Assembly: GCA_027604705.1 (NCBI GenBank)
Contig: JADHYV010000039.1
Coordinates: forward strand, 1-64,000
DNA: 64,000 bases
Direction: 5' to 3'
DNA from: Allomyces arbusculus
Taxonomy: Eukaryota; Blastocladiomycota; Blastocladiomycetes; Blastocladiales; Blastocladiaceae
The notes beneath the pieces are model-generated. The model saw nothing but the letters and a program-made list of their open reading frames with translations, was not told the DNA's origin and did no database searches. Shown one piece after another: positions 42,302 to 53,429 of this stretch; the first letter of the stretch is position 1, and each line of letters begins with the position of its first letter. A program made the translations under genes and the position numbers.

Positions 42302-43336
42302 GGCGGCGAGTGGTTGCAGCTTGGTGGGCGCAGTCTTGCGTGCTGGGTCGCTGACTGCAATGCCCTTGGTCGTTGAGGACGACGCCGACAGCGATCGCAC
42401 CGCGGATTGAACCGTGGGCCTTGCCCGGACTGGCAGTGATCACGGCCACCGCAAACTGCGGTGGATGGTCACGCTGTCATGATGGGGATGGCATGATCAG
42501 GCGCCACCGCACAACACGCGTTTGTCTCCCCTGCCTCCCAGCAGCTCTCTGCTCACGTCGCCCATCGCAAACGCGTCGCCGACCGTGGGTGACGTTGGGC
42601 GACGGCAGAAACCAAAGGCACGAAGCAAATGACGGCGCGGGATGCAGAGCTGCTGCTGGAGGGGAGGCCGGGAGAGGCCGTGGCAGACGCGCACAGCGCC
42701 ACGGGAGGCAACGGCGCGCCGCTCGGAACACCAGGATCCCATGCCCATTGTGCAGGACACGCAGCAACGTCGGCCGTGCTGGGCGACGACGACGACGCGG
42801 CCCACGTCCAGCGTGGGCCTCCCGCCGCTTCCACCAAAAACCCGCTGCATTCGAAGCAAGGCGCGCCGCGCACCGATGACACGATGGATCCGGAGCGGCG
42901 TGAGCCAAAGAGCAGCGAAAGCCGGGCCGGCGCCGGTGCAAGAGTGTGCACGGGTGCTGGTGCTGGTGATCACGGCGCTTGCTCGCATTTTTAGCCGGCC
43001 GCCGCGTTCGCTGCCATCTCTCTCCCCCACCTTCTCTTGCCCGTCCGCCCCTGCGCTCGATTGGCGCCGTGCCCGTCACCGAACCATTGCGACGCTCTCT
43101 CCACGGGCCGGCGCTGCCGTGGGCTGCGATCCAGGTGTTGCTGCATGGCCCCGCTGCGCGCGCCTTGTGCCCCGACCGATCAGTGCGCGCAACGACCTCC
43201 GCACCGGCTGCGATCCATCGACGCGCCGTTTCCCCCACCCATCTCGGCCTCCCTACCGCGCCCTTTACCGCAACGCCTACCACCGTAAACCGGCCCTGTC
43301 CGCCCGGCCGCACCCACCCCGCCGCCGCGAACCATC
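42302..43336. promoter_or_regulatory. Divergent promoter region, BRF2-like / SFP1
   Basis: 1.03 kb between two divergent start codons. ORFs inside (for example 42629-43340 plus, 42477-43313 minus) lack family resemblance and overlap one another in several frames, as is usual in GC-rich DNA. I see no sharp promoter motif. Confidence 0.4.
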
Positions 43337-45084
43337 ATGACGCCCGCGCCGGCCGACCTCGGCCCGCGCGCGCACGCACTCCACGCCGCCGACGCGGCGC
43401 ACTTTGATCTGACGGCCGAGCTCGACACAATCCACGCGCGCGAGCGCGCCTTTTGCCGCGACTTCCGCTGCTGCGGTGTGACGCTCGCCGACCTCTACGA
43501 GCTGCTGGTATGCATCGCCGTCGGTCGGCCTGCCGTGATCAGCCACGGCATCATCAACCCTGTCGTGTCCTCACCCGCGCGCCAATCCAATCCTTGCCCC
43601 GATAGGAACACTACGAGGAGTGCCATCTCGACGCGGACATGGCCATGTTCATGGCGCTCGGCCACGCCAGCAGTAGCAGCAACGCCGCGGTGGCGCCGAC
43701 CGCCGCCGCCCAGGCCGCCGCCGGTCTGCTACCGGGAGCAGCAGCAGCTGCGGACACGCGCGCGCCATTGCCCAACCCGCTGCTCGACTTGATAGCCCTG
43801 CACTCGACCGCCGCCGCACCGCCGGCATCGCTGCACGCGACGGCCGCCCCCATGGCGGGCCCGAGACGCGACCCGATAGCCGCGACCAACGGCAGCAACG
43901 ACACCATTGACGAGGTCATGCTGCCGCGCCCGCACTGCACGTCGCCAACGCTTCTCCAGGCAAGCCCGGCACACCTCGTGCACTGCCCGAGCCCAGACGT
44001 GACCGAATGGGCGCAATACGTGCTCTCGCCGCCGCTCTCGCCCGCACCCGTACCAACGACGCACTCGCGCGCGCTTTCCACCACGGGCGGCTCGGCACGG
44101 CTCAAGCGCGCACGCACTCCGGCCTCGCCCGCGTCTCCATCCCCGCGCACGCTCGCCGGCGACACCAACATGGGCGACACGTCGCCGCACACTACGGCAT
44201 TGCACAAGCGGCGCAAGGCGACTCATGCCGCCGCTGAGCGCGCTCACCTGCGCGTGCTTACGATCCCGACGTTCTCCACCCTGCCGTCACCGTCGCCGTC
44301 GCCCGGGACGGATCTGGTCCGGCCCGCATCAGTCGGGCCGGCCCTCGGCAAGTTCCCAGCACTGGAACCGCGTGCCAAGTCGGCGAGCCCGCGGCCGCGC
44401 TCGGACCGGCAGCGTGCGCGCGCCGTGACGGCGCCGGGTAGGAGTGCACGGAGTCCGCTCGCCAAGTCGGTTGTCGCGATGGGCAGCGGGGATCAGGCGG
44501 CCGCGCCGGTGCCATTTGCGGGGCTTGCGGGGTCCCGTCGCACCAGCGACGCGTCCGATCAGAAAGGCGATACAGCGATGAGTGACTCGACGTCGCAACG
44601 GGCGTCACCCACGCCCACCACCGCCACCAACCCGACCGACGAGGAGCACGAAGACGGCGAAATCATTGTCACCGACGAGGACCTGCGCCCGCCCTCCCGC
44701 CGCGCCGCGCTCCCGCCGCGTCCAAGCGCCGTCCCCGACCCGGCCATGGTCACGCGGCACCGTGCGCAGCTCGCGGCACTCGCCAAGTCGACGGTCGTGC
44801 GCGCCGTCTCGACGCGGGGGCCGCCGCCGTTAATCACGTGCCCGATTGCCGGGTGTACCAAGACCTACCAGTCGACCAATGGACTGAAGTACCACTTGGG
44901 CCGCATGCACGCGGACGAGCTCGGGCTGAGGCCGGCAGCGTCGGTGGCAGCGGCAGCAACCATGGAATCTGCTGCGGCAGCCGCGGTGGGGCCGGCGGCG
45001 GGTGTCGAGCCGACGGCGGGACGTGGTACGCCCGCAGGAGGAGGGCCGGGGACGACGGGACGGCGGCGGAATCCTGCGGTGTGA
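43337..45084 (+). CDS. SFP1: SFP1-like split zinc-finger transcription factor
   Basis: Fungal Sfp1 regulates ribosomal-protein and ribosome-biogenesis genes under TORC1; JAZF1 is its animal relative. Two exons, 43337-43507 and 43606-45084 (98-nt intron, GTATGC donor, GATAG acceptor), give 549 aa. The first finger spans the intron, FCRDFRCCGVTLADLYELL plus EHYEECH, the Sfp1 hallmark. A long Ser/Pro/Ala-rich linker with many SP and TP sites follows. The second finger, ITCPIAGCTKTYQSTNGLKY then HLGRMH, matches 'CPxxGCxKTYKNxNGLKYH'. Only one C-terminal finger is visible. It contains basic patches (LKRARTP, HKRRKA) and an acidic run (DEEHEDGEIIVTDEDL). It starts 1.03 kb from the divergent BRF2-like gene. 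Confidence 0.86.
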
Positions 45085-45853
45085 GCGGCCTCGCATCCCG
45101 TGCGTGCAAGCTCGGTGGACAGGCCCTCATTTCGGTCCCGGTCGTCGCGGACCACTGTGACTTTGGGCATCCTCCCGTCCCTTCCTCCCCCCTCGCACAT
45201 CATCTTTGCTCCCGAGGAGCCGTTGTGCTCGCGTGTGGTGATGCTGCTGCTGCTGCTGCTTCAATTCCGTTTCGTTTGTTCGGTTCCTCGTTCGTAGATA
45301 TTTCTTCGTAGTGGTGTTCAGGCCGTGATTCTCTTTGTTGTATCTGCCCTTGATTGTTTTTCGTTCATTCTTTCGACCCGTCGTCCCCTCGCATACCTCG
45401 CGCTGCCTGGTCCAGCGCCGTTACGGTGCCAGTCTCCCCAACCTCCCTTTTTTCTCGTTCAAATGAATCGTTTGATGAAGTTTGTGAACTCGCATCGATC
45501 CCACGCGTCAGGATATGCATGATTCGCGCGGTCAGAGCTCCCTCGCCTTGACTAGCGTTGAGCCAACAGTGATCGCGCCGCTGATCTTCCTCTTCGAAAA
45601 TCGCAGACGATCCCACTGTCCACGGCACACCGCCCACCATTGCCTCTGTCCCATTCTGCGCGACCAGTTGCCACTCTTTGGATACTGGTGCCGAATTGAG
45701 AATGTGCTGCGGCAGCAGCCTCCACACATCAAAATGCAGATGAGTGCTGGGGACCAATAACCAGTGCCAAAACAAACGCCAAGGGACCCTTTATCGGGTC
45801 CATGATTATAAAAGGAAATCATCACCACCTGTCCAGCACCACGCTCGTGTCCA
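45085..45853. other. Intergenic region between convergent genes
   Basis: 769 bp between the stop codons of the SFP1-like and acyl-CoA dehydrogenase genes. It is less GC-rich than its surroundings and T-rich after 45200, as for 3' UTRs. A short CTG repeat lies at about 45243-45260. I see no supported gene. Confidence 0.45.
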
Positions 45854-47744
45854 TCACAGCTTGGCCCCGAGGTCGTCGAGCGTCGTGACCGTCCACTGCA
45901 GCGGGTGCAGCGCAATCCACGCGTCCACATCCATCCCGGTCCCGACCAACAGCGCCGCAATCGCCACATGCGCGACATGGAACGCCATATCCCGCGCATT
46001 CGCCTCGATCGCGCCACGGTCGGCCGCGCGCATTGTGTGCATCACCGCCGCGTCCATGATACCCACCGCCTTGATGACGCGCGCGTCCTTGGCGGCCACA
46101 CGACGCAAAGTCGCGATCAGCTCGGGCCACGCGTCGCGTTCCCGCGGGCGCGTGAGCACGCGGACCACGTCGAGCGCAAGCACGTTCGTCGTGCCCTCCC
46201 AGATCGGGAGCACCTGCGCGTCTCGGAGCAGGCGGGGGATGCCGCTATCCTCGATGTACCCGACGCCGCCAATCAACTCGAGGGCTTCGCTGACCACAGC
46301 GACGCCGCGCTTGCCCGTGTAGAGCTTGACAATCGGCACGAGAATGCGCAGGACCGACGCGGCCGCGGCGGTGGTAGTGATACCGTCGAGCGCGGCGAGG
46401 GGTGCGTCATGCGTGGTGGAGGTGGATGGCGTGTGCTCACTCCGACCGAGGAGCGACGCAACATACATGGTCAGCAACGTGCAACCGCGGATTTCGGTCT
46501 CGACGGCGCGCAGCGTCGCACGATGCAGAGGCTGGTCGATGAGCAGTTTCTGTGGGGCGGCCAGCACATCGTCTCGTCAGCGTGCGATCTCTCTGTGAAC
46601 GACAATCAGACACAACTCGAACACACCCCAAACGCCATCCGCTTGGTCGCATAATCCTGCGCGATCGCGAGCGCACGGCGCATGAACCCGACCGCACAGA
46701 CCGAATTGTAAATCCGTGTGATCGTGATCATGCGCGCAATTTCCGGCACACCGCGACCGCGCGGACCGACCATGTGGGCCAGACACCCGCGCAGACGCAA
46801 TTCGGCCGTGGGCAGCGCCTTGGTGCCCAACTTGTTCTTCAAGCGCACAATCTCGATCCCGTTGAGCTTGTCGGTCCCGTCCGGGCGCAGCTCGATCAGG
46901 AAGAGCGAAAGGGTCGGGTCCTGGTCGACGCGCGCAAGCGCGAGCGTCATGTTGCACGTGGTCGCGGAACTGAACCACTTGAATCCGGTCAGCGAGTAGA
47001 GACGTTCCTGGGCATCGACGAGTGTGGCCGTGGTCTCGGTGCGGGCTAAAGTGGGAGGGGGGGGGGAGGGGGGGAGGGTCACGGGTCAGACTAGAGTTGC
47101 GATCGACCATACCAAAATGTGCCAGATTCAATTTGGGTCGTACCAACGTCGCTGCCACCCGGCCTCTCCGTCATCCACTGGCCCGACGTCCAAAACTCCT
47201 TTGGGTCGCGCGTCGTCAACCCGCGCAACGCCCGCTCCATCTTTCCGCGCAATACGGGCGGCAGCTCCTCGCCGCTCGCCAACTGCGCGCCCAAAAGGCA
47301 CGCGGCCCCGTCCGTCATGGCCAGCGGGCACGAGTAGACGGCCGACGACGGGTGGTAGAGGTACAATTTGGCCATTTGCAAAACGCGCCAGAGCGCCGGA
47401 TCCCCACCCACCTGGCCATCATACGCGGTCGCCACGAGCCCTTCCTCGGCCGCAATCGCATGCAGCTTGTCCCACCCCTGTGTCGTGTGAATCTTGTCGA
47501 CGCGGTGGCCCCAGGCATTGTACTGCTCGAGCCGCGGCGGGTTCAATTCCGCGTCCTCGGCAAGGGCCAGCATGTCGCCGTTGGACCCAGCACGTGCGCC
47601 GAGGCGGTCGAGGTCGGCGTGCCATTTGGCCAAGTCGGATGCGGGGACAAGCGCGGCGAGGATTGCGCGAAAGTCGTGGTCGTCAGCGTACTGGTTGCCG
47701 AGCGAGGGCGGGGTTTGCAGAAAGTCGACGGGATCGGAAGTCAT
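45854..47744 (-). CDS. AidB-type acyl-CoA dehydrogenase family protein
   Basis: FAD enzyme of the acyl-CoA dehydrogenase superfamily. Three exons close in phase (47744-47144, 47045-46627, 46549-45854), giving 571 aa, close to AidB length and longer than mitochondrial ACADs (about 400). Motifs are SCPLAMTDGAACLL, QWMTERPGGSDVARTETTAT, LTGFKWFSSATTCN, VRLKNKLGTKALPTAELRLR, GCLAHMVGPRGRGV, FMRRALAIAQDYATKRMAFG and RDAQVLPIWEGTTNVLALDV. The last is the AidB 'IWEGxxNV' block. Bacterial AidB is induced by alkylating agents and its substrate is not settled; fungal homologues are uncharacterised. The first intron has a C-rich tract right before its CTTTAG acceptor. No clear targeting peptide. Confidence 0.88.
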
Positions 47745-48134
47745 GGTGCTGGCACTTGTGCTGGTGGGGCAAGCGCGGTGCCTGTACTGATATATATATT
47801 CTGCTGGTGTGGGCGAGCGCGAGTCCGGATCATGGTTGCGGTGTTGACGACGTCGGCCAGGTCGGGCCCCAGCGGCGCCAACAGCGATTTTGCCGAGCTT
47901 CCCGGACACAACGTGATCGCGCAACGAGTCTTGCGGACTTGGTTGAAATCAACGGTCGCGCGCCATTGCGGCCAACCTTGTAATCAATCATTCATCCAGC
48001 ATCGACGAAATGAGGCCAAACAACAAAACGACACTTCCACCAAGTCCTCGCCGAGTCCCGCTCCTACTCCTCCCCCCACTGCGCGACGTTCCGGCCGCAC
48101 TGCTGCCCGCGCGCCCTTGCGTCGACCCAATCGA
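47745..48134. promoter_or_regulatory. Upstream region of acyl-CoA dehydrogenase gene with TATA-like run
   Basis: 390 bp between the dehydrogenase start codon and the stop codon of the RPEL gene, both on the minus strand. A TATATATAT run lies at 47789-47799, about 45 bp upstream of the ATG on the minus strand. It is a candidate TATA element, unless the leader starts upstream of it. Nothing else distinct. Confidence 0.45.
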
Positions 48135-48893
48135 TCAGACAGCCGCCGGCCGGTCCTCGGGCTTCAGAATTTCCTTGGCGATCAGCTCGTCGACCGTGGG
48201 CCGGTCGCGCAACGTCCGCGCCACCTCGTCCCCGGCGAGCGCGCGCTTGAGGTCGGCGCGCGGCCCCTGCAACGCCGGGTCGAGCTCGCGCGGGTCCTTC
48301 TTGATAATGTTATGCTCGACGAGATCGGTCACGTTGGCGCGCTGGTGCAGCTTGGAGTTGAGCATGTCCTCGAGCTGCTTCTTTTTCAGCTCTTCCTGTG
48401 CGGCCTGCAGCCGCGGCGCAATCTTGTCGTCTGGTTGTGGGTGCAAGGGGAAGAAAGTGAGCGATCGTAGCAGTCCACCATCGTTGCGAGAACGTAGGTA
48501 CGTACCCTTGAGAATGTTGCGGCTCACGAGCTCGTCCTTGGTCGGGCGGTGCGCGAGCAGGCTCGTCAAATTGTCCATGCCGCCGAACCGGTGCAGTTTG
48601 CTGAGCCCGCCCATCCCGAGCCCGGGCGAGTCGTCGTCGCCCTCGTCCTCTTCGTCGGGGTCGTCGTCGCCGCCCTCGGGGTGCAGGCCGCCAAGGCCGC
48701 CCAGGCCGCCGCCGCGTTCCGGCGCAAAACCGCCTATGTCGCAGGGTGGGCGTTAGTGTCCGTGTGCTTGGTCGTTCGCCACTGCAGGCGCGAGATAGGT
48801 ACCGGGACCAGGCAGGTCCGGACGCGCCTTTTCGCCGCCGGCAATCGTGCTCGACCGAACTACGCGGGAAGAAGAAGCGAGCGCGAGGGCCAT
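48135..48893 (-). CDS. RPEL-repeat protein (predicted G-actin binding)
   Basis: Three exons close in phase (48893-48803, 48733-48506, 48430-48135), giving 204 aa. Three RPEL motifs are visible: LAHRPTKDELVSRNILK, LHQRANVTDLVEHNIIK and LRDRPTVDELIAKEILK. The first and third keep the R-P-x3-E-L core; the middle has A in place of P and D-L in place of E-L. RPEL motifs bind monomeric actin in MRTF and Phactr proteins. The N-terminal 70 residues are Gly-rich and then acidic (DDDPDEEDEGDDDSPG). A short helical linker (LQAAQEELKKKQLEDML) sits between repeats 1 and 2. The start at 48893 (MALALASSSRVV) was chosen because exon 1 to its GTACC donor matches the phase of exon 2; it remains less sure than the rest. 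Confidence 0.82.
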
Positions 48894-49594
48894 CCGTCAA
48901 TGACGCGAACGGGTGGACAAGGTCGGAGCATGACGGTTCGACGCGTGGGTTGGGATCGTTGGTCAAATCCCACGACAGAGCGCGACGTGGATCCTGGCGG
49001 ACCGAAGGCCATACTTCGGGTCGTCATGGTGCTCGCGGTCGACACGCAGTGCAGTGGAATGCGCTAAAGCGACGCCGCCGTGGTCGATGATGTGATGTGC
49101 GACCTGGCGTCGCAGTTGACGATGGAACTGGAGGCAGGTTGTCGGCGGCGGTTACAGCACACGAGCGCGTCGGGCAGCAATGGAAAGGCGCGGTCACGCT
49201 GGCAGCTGGGAAATGCTAGTGCCGACGGTAGTGCGTTGCGGGTGGTGGCAGGCCGTCTCTTCAACCAAGCGGGCCTTGTCCGTTGCGTAGTTGGTCGAGG
49301 TCGGGGCGGACCAGGGGCGCTGCGAGCAACGTCGGGTTGCCACGACGCGGCCGCACCGCGTGTCTCGCACCGAAGTCGGGCGCGAGTCGCAGCGTGGGAG
49401 ACACCTGCGCGAGGGTCACGCCCAAATGACGAAAATGTATTCCGCCACCACGACGCAGCCACGACGACCCGCAGACGGCTTGAGCAACCGTCCCAGCATG
49501 TCATCTCCAAACGGCACTGCTCTCGCCGCGGCGCTGGGCCAGCACCCCACCTCCAACCACCAGCCCGCCCAAACACGCACCCGCGCAAACCAAC
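48894..49594. promoter_or_regulatory. Divergent promoter region, RPEL / AT-hook genes
   Basis: About 700 bp between two divergent start codons. A 231-codon minus-strand ORF (49064-49759) overlaps it and exon 1 of the AT-hook gene; it has no recognisable domain and I treat it as chance. No clear promoter element. Confidence 0.4.
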
Positions 49595-52500
49595 ATGACC
49601 GACGACGCCGCGCCGCCCTGGACCCCTGGTGAGCTTCTTGTCCTGCCCCGCCTCCACGACGTGTATGGAAACGTTCCCCGTGCCTGTCCGCGTGTGCCCT
49701 GACCGCCCGCCCCGCAAATTCCAATGAGCAGTCGTGTTGATGGTCATGGCGCGGCACACGTTCCCCTAGGCTCAATGGCCAAGTCGACGAGATTGCTCAG
49801 TTTTTCGGCCAATCCAAGATGCCCGGCCAGGTGCGGCGATTCTCGCCTGGCCAGACCCGTGGTAAGGATCAATTGTCTGATCTCTGCGCTCTCTCGCTTG
49901 TGTGATGGCGGCAAACATTGATTAGATTCGCACCAAACTGATGGAACTTGGCCTCGCTCCGTCTCGGTCCGCGTCAAGTCAACTTGCCGATCATGGCGGC
50001 GAGCCGAGCCGTGATACGGAGTCTGATCTGGTGGGCACACCAGCGGCTGACACCGACCCTGCGGCTGTGGCCGCGTCAAGATCGACGGTGAGCGAAGATG
50101 AGCGTGCCACGTTTGTCATGCGTTTCCGCGACGGCTTCCCCACCCAAGTTTTTCCGAGTCCGGGTGTGGTCGAGCCCAAGGCAGCGCTCATCGGTACTTG
50201 TTTCGCTGATACCCACATTATTGGTCCGTCGTCTAAGCTTTCCGCTTGTTGTTGCGTCTCTAGCCAACCTCGAGGATGCGTCGGTGCTCTTGGGCCGACC
50301 CCCGGGCGACGAGCTCCTGACTCGGCTCAACGAGGCGCACGCGACGCGGTTGTTGGACGCGGCCAAAAGCGATCCAAGTACGCCTTGATTCACGGCTCAC
50401 ATTTGCGTGCGCTCGTCAAGGTGAGTGAGATATTAACGCACGCCTTCCGTTCCCTCCATTTCTCTTCGTTCTCACAATTCTTTCCAGATCACGCGCACCT
50501 CTTCCACATTGTCGCGTCGGCGTTTGTACTGTCGCAGGACGAGCTCGCGGCCAAGGTCCAAGGGCTCTCATCGGCCGGTATGTTTGTTCTGATCAGTTGT
50601 GCTGCCCGTCCGGTTCGCTTCCCTATCGACTCATTTTTCACTTTGCTCACTCATAGACGTGCAACTTCTTCGCGACGCTGTCGAGGCCGTGTACCAGCTC
50701 TCGACCGACGCTTCGACCGTGACCGCGCGTCACGTTCTCGGCCGGCAACTCCAGCGCGCGCACATCGCCACGCTCCCGCCGGCCATGCAGCAGGCGCTCG
50801 TGGGCGTGCCGCGCACGGATACGCAGCTGCTCGCGCCATCCAAGGACCCGGCGATTGCCCTCCTCAACCCGCTTCGGCTGCCCAAGGCCTCTATCAACAA
50901 GGTTGCGACGATCATGGCCAAGGCGGAACAGGACGGCGTTGGTTCGGCCACCGAGGCAGACAAGCGCAGCATCAACACGCCCAACGAGGACACGCGTGGA
51001 GCCAGCGCACGAGGCAGAAAACGGGGTGGGCGCGTCGCGGTCATCGAGGGAGTGCAACCGCCGCCGCCCGGAACCACGCGTGCGCCATTGAACCCGCACG
51101 AGTCGGTTGCGCCCACGCCGGGGTTCGCGCTCGACGCGTCATATTCGCGGCTCTACTCGTGGTTCGCGCAGAGCGTCATGGCACCGACCGCGACCGGGGC
51201 CCCGCCACCGCCGATTAGAAGTGTCACGGCCGCGAGTAGTGCGGCCGCCGTTCCTGGTCCGCTCGGATTCGCGAGTGGGCGCGTGATCCCGCCGCCGCCA
51301 CCACCACCACCGGCCGCACCGCTCGCCGCATCGGCTCCACCCGCGCCGCCCGCTGATCCAGCTGTGTGGACCGGATCGCACCGCCCGCCGATTTCGACCA
51401 GCTACTCGTCGTACGCGCTCGCGCAGGCGTGGCAGGCGTCCGCCGTGGTCACGTACGTGCCGTTCCCACCGCCGCCACTGGTCCCGCCGTCGCTGTTTGC
51501 GCCGCCATCGAGCACGCCGCCACCCCCGCCGACACCGGCCTTTCCGTTCCACACGCCCGTCGGCGCCGCGGGCCCGGTTCCGGCGTCGATTTTCGCCGAG
51601 TTTGGACGGACCGCGACGCCACCGCTGCCGGTGCATCAACTGCCTCCGCAGCTGCCGGCGCACCCGGCACTCGTATCCGTCGCGCCCGCAAGTATGGGTG
51701 GGGTCATGGTCGGGACTGACCCGATCGCGGCCCAACCGGCTCCGACGGACGGAACGCTCCGGCCGCCGCTCCCGCAGCACCGGCCCATCGACCAACCATT
51801 GAACCACCGCGTCGTTGCACCTCAACTCGTCACTGCGGCGGGTGGGCCAGCGGAACCAACGGCCGCTGTGGCCGCGCTTTCCGTCGCCCCTCCGCCCCCA
51901 CCACCAGCACAACCTGTACGTCGTCGTCACGGCCTGTTATCAAGCAGTCGTGCCAACGCTGTTGACCTTCGTACACCGGTGAGCAACGGTCAGCAGTCGA
52001 TTCCGACCGAATCCGGGCCAGTCGGCGACGCTGTTCCGCCGCCATCGACGTCGCCACCGCCAGCTGCCTCGCGGCGCCGCGGCCGCCCACCAAAGCGCCG
52101 CGCGGAGACCGCCGATTCGGGCACGCTGTCGGCCGCTCAACCGGGCTTGTCGGTAGAAGCGTCGTCGTCGACCGCGCAAGATCAAGGCGCGCAACCGGCC
52201 GCGCCGAAGCGTCGTGGTCGTCCGCCGAAACGGCGAACTGTCACGTCCCCTCCCGATATGCCGACAACGGGCGCGATCGGGCCGATTGCTGCTGGCGCAT
52301 CGGACGCGGGTCCTCAACCAGCTCTACCCGCGCAAGCCGCGCCCGCGCCAAAGCGCCGTGGTCGGCCGCCGAAACGCCGTGCCGAGCCTACGCCTGCCGA
52401 CACGGCGACAAATGTGGCCAAGCTGATCGCAACCGACTCGACGGCCGCAGCAGTTCCATCAGCTCCATTTGAGCAACCGCAGTCAGTCGCTCCCGCGCCA

Positions 52501-53280
52501 AAACGCCGCGGCCGGCCGCCAAAGCGTGCCGCGAGCCTCATGGCGTTGGACGAGGCGGCAGCGAACGTGCCAGAGTCGACTCCGGCCGCGCAAGAGGACA
52601 CGACGAGCGCTGATCGTGCACCGCCTGTCTCGCTACCGGGCGTGCGCTGGTCGGCACGTGTACGCAGGCGATCAGAACAGCTCGTTGCCGCGACATCCAT
52701 CGATGGCGTGCAACCGCGCACAGAGGCGTCTGCCGCGGACGAACTGGTCGCGTCGCCATCCAAGCGCCGCCGGCGTGCGAGCACGGTGCGGGACCATTCA
52801 GCTACGGATGAGCATGATCGGTCGACGCAGAGCGCGAACCCGAACATGGCCGGAGCGGACGGTGTCGTCCCGTCGCCGCAAGTCGAGTCGCGTTTGTCGC
52901 TCAGCGATTTACTTGGGTGTCCGGCGAGCACCGCGCCGCTATTACCACCGTGTGCGTTGGTGGGGGCCGTGGATCCGTCACTCGCTGCACATTCTGCCCG
53001 TCCGCTCGGAGTTGTCCCTCCACCGCTCACTCCGCTGGCCATGGTTTCTCGACCACCGACCGTGGTGAACTCGCCGGCTATTGGCCACGATCAAACGGGT
53101 CGTGCGTCACCTGGGGTCGGTTTCACTGGTGTGCCGGCTCCACGCCGCTTTGATAGCATGTCGCTGGGTGGAGAGGGCTCCCAGAACGCGAATGTGGACG
53201 GGATTGGCGCGCCGACGACGCTGGCGGCATTGCTCGGCGTCATGGGCCCTGTTGCGTTGACCACGTCCGAGTCGACGTGA
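49595..53280 (+). CDS. AT-hook protein with proline-rich region, function unknown
   Basis: Six exons close in phase (49595-49628, 49770-49861, 49926-50193, 50264-50377, 50488-50577, 50657-53280), giving 1,073 aa. Residues about 40-250 are partly helical (LEDASVLLGRPPGDELLTRL, HAHLFHIVASAFVLSQDEL, VQLLRDAVEAVYQLSTDAS) with no family I recognise. Residues about 350-600 are Pro/Ala-rich with polyproline runs. Four AT-hooks follow near residues 630-785: RRRGRPPKRRAE, KRRGRPPKRRTV, KRRGRPPKRRAE and KRRGRPPKRAAS. Each has the GRPPK core that inserts in the minor groove of AT-rich DNA. The C-terminal 250 residues are Ser/Ala/Pro-rich. A chromatin or transcription role is inferred from the hooks only. 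Exons 1-2 are short and less certain than the rest. Confidence 0.75.
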
Positions 53281-53429
53281 TGGCGTCATTTATTCGTAAT
53301 GAAGGGAGTGGTTTCATTTGAGGCGCCCTGCAAAGCATGGTTGGCGAAGCCGGACGAAGCATCAAAAGCTAACGTCCGGCTCGTGCTCAGTCCAATAGTT
53401 TTGGACTGTTGATTGTCTCAGGTCCACGT

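Noticed and set aside
49064-49759. 231-codon minus-strand ORF between the RPEL and AT-hook genes
   Set aside because: Arg/Cys/Trp-rich, no family resemblance. It overlaps the first exon of a phase-consistent plus-strand gene.
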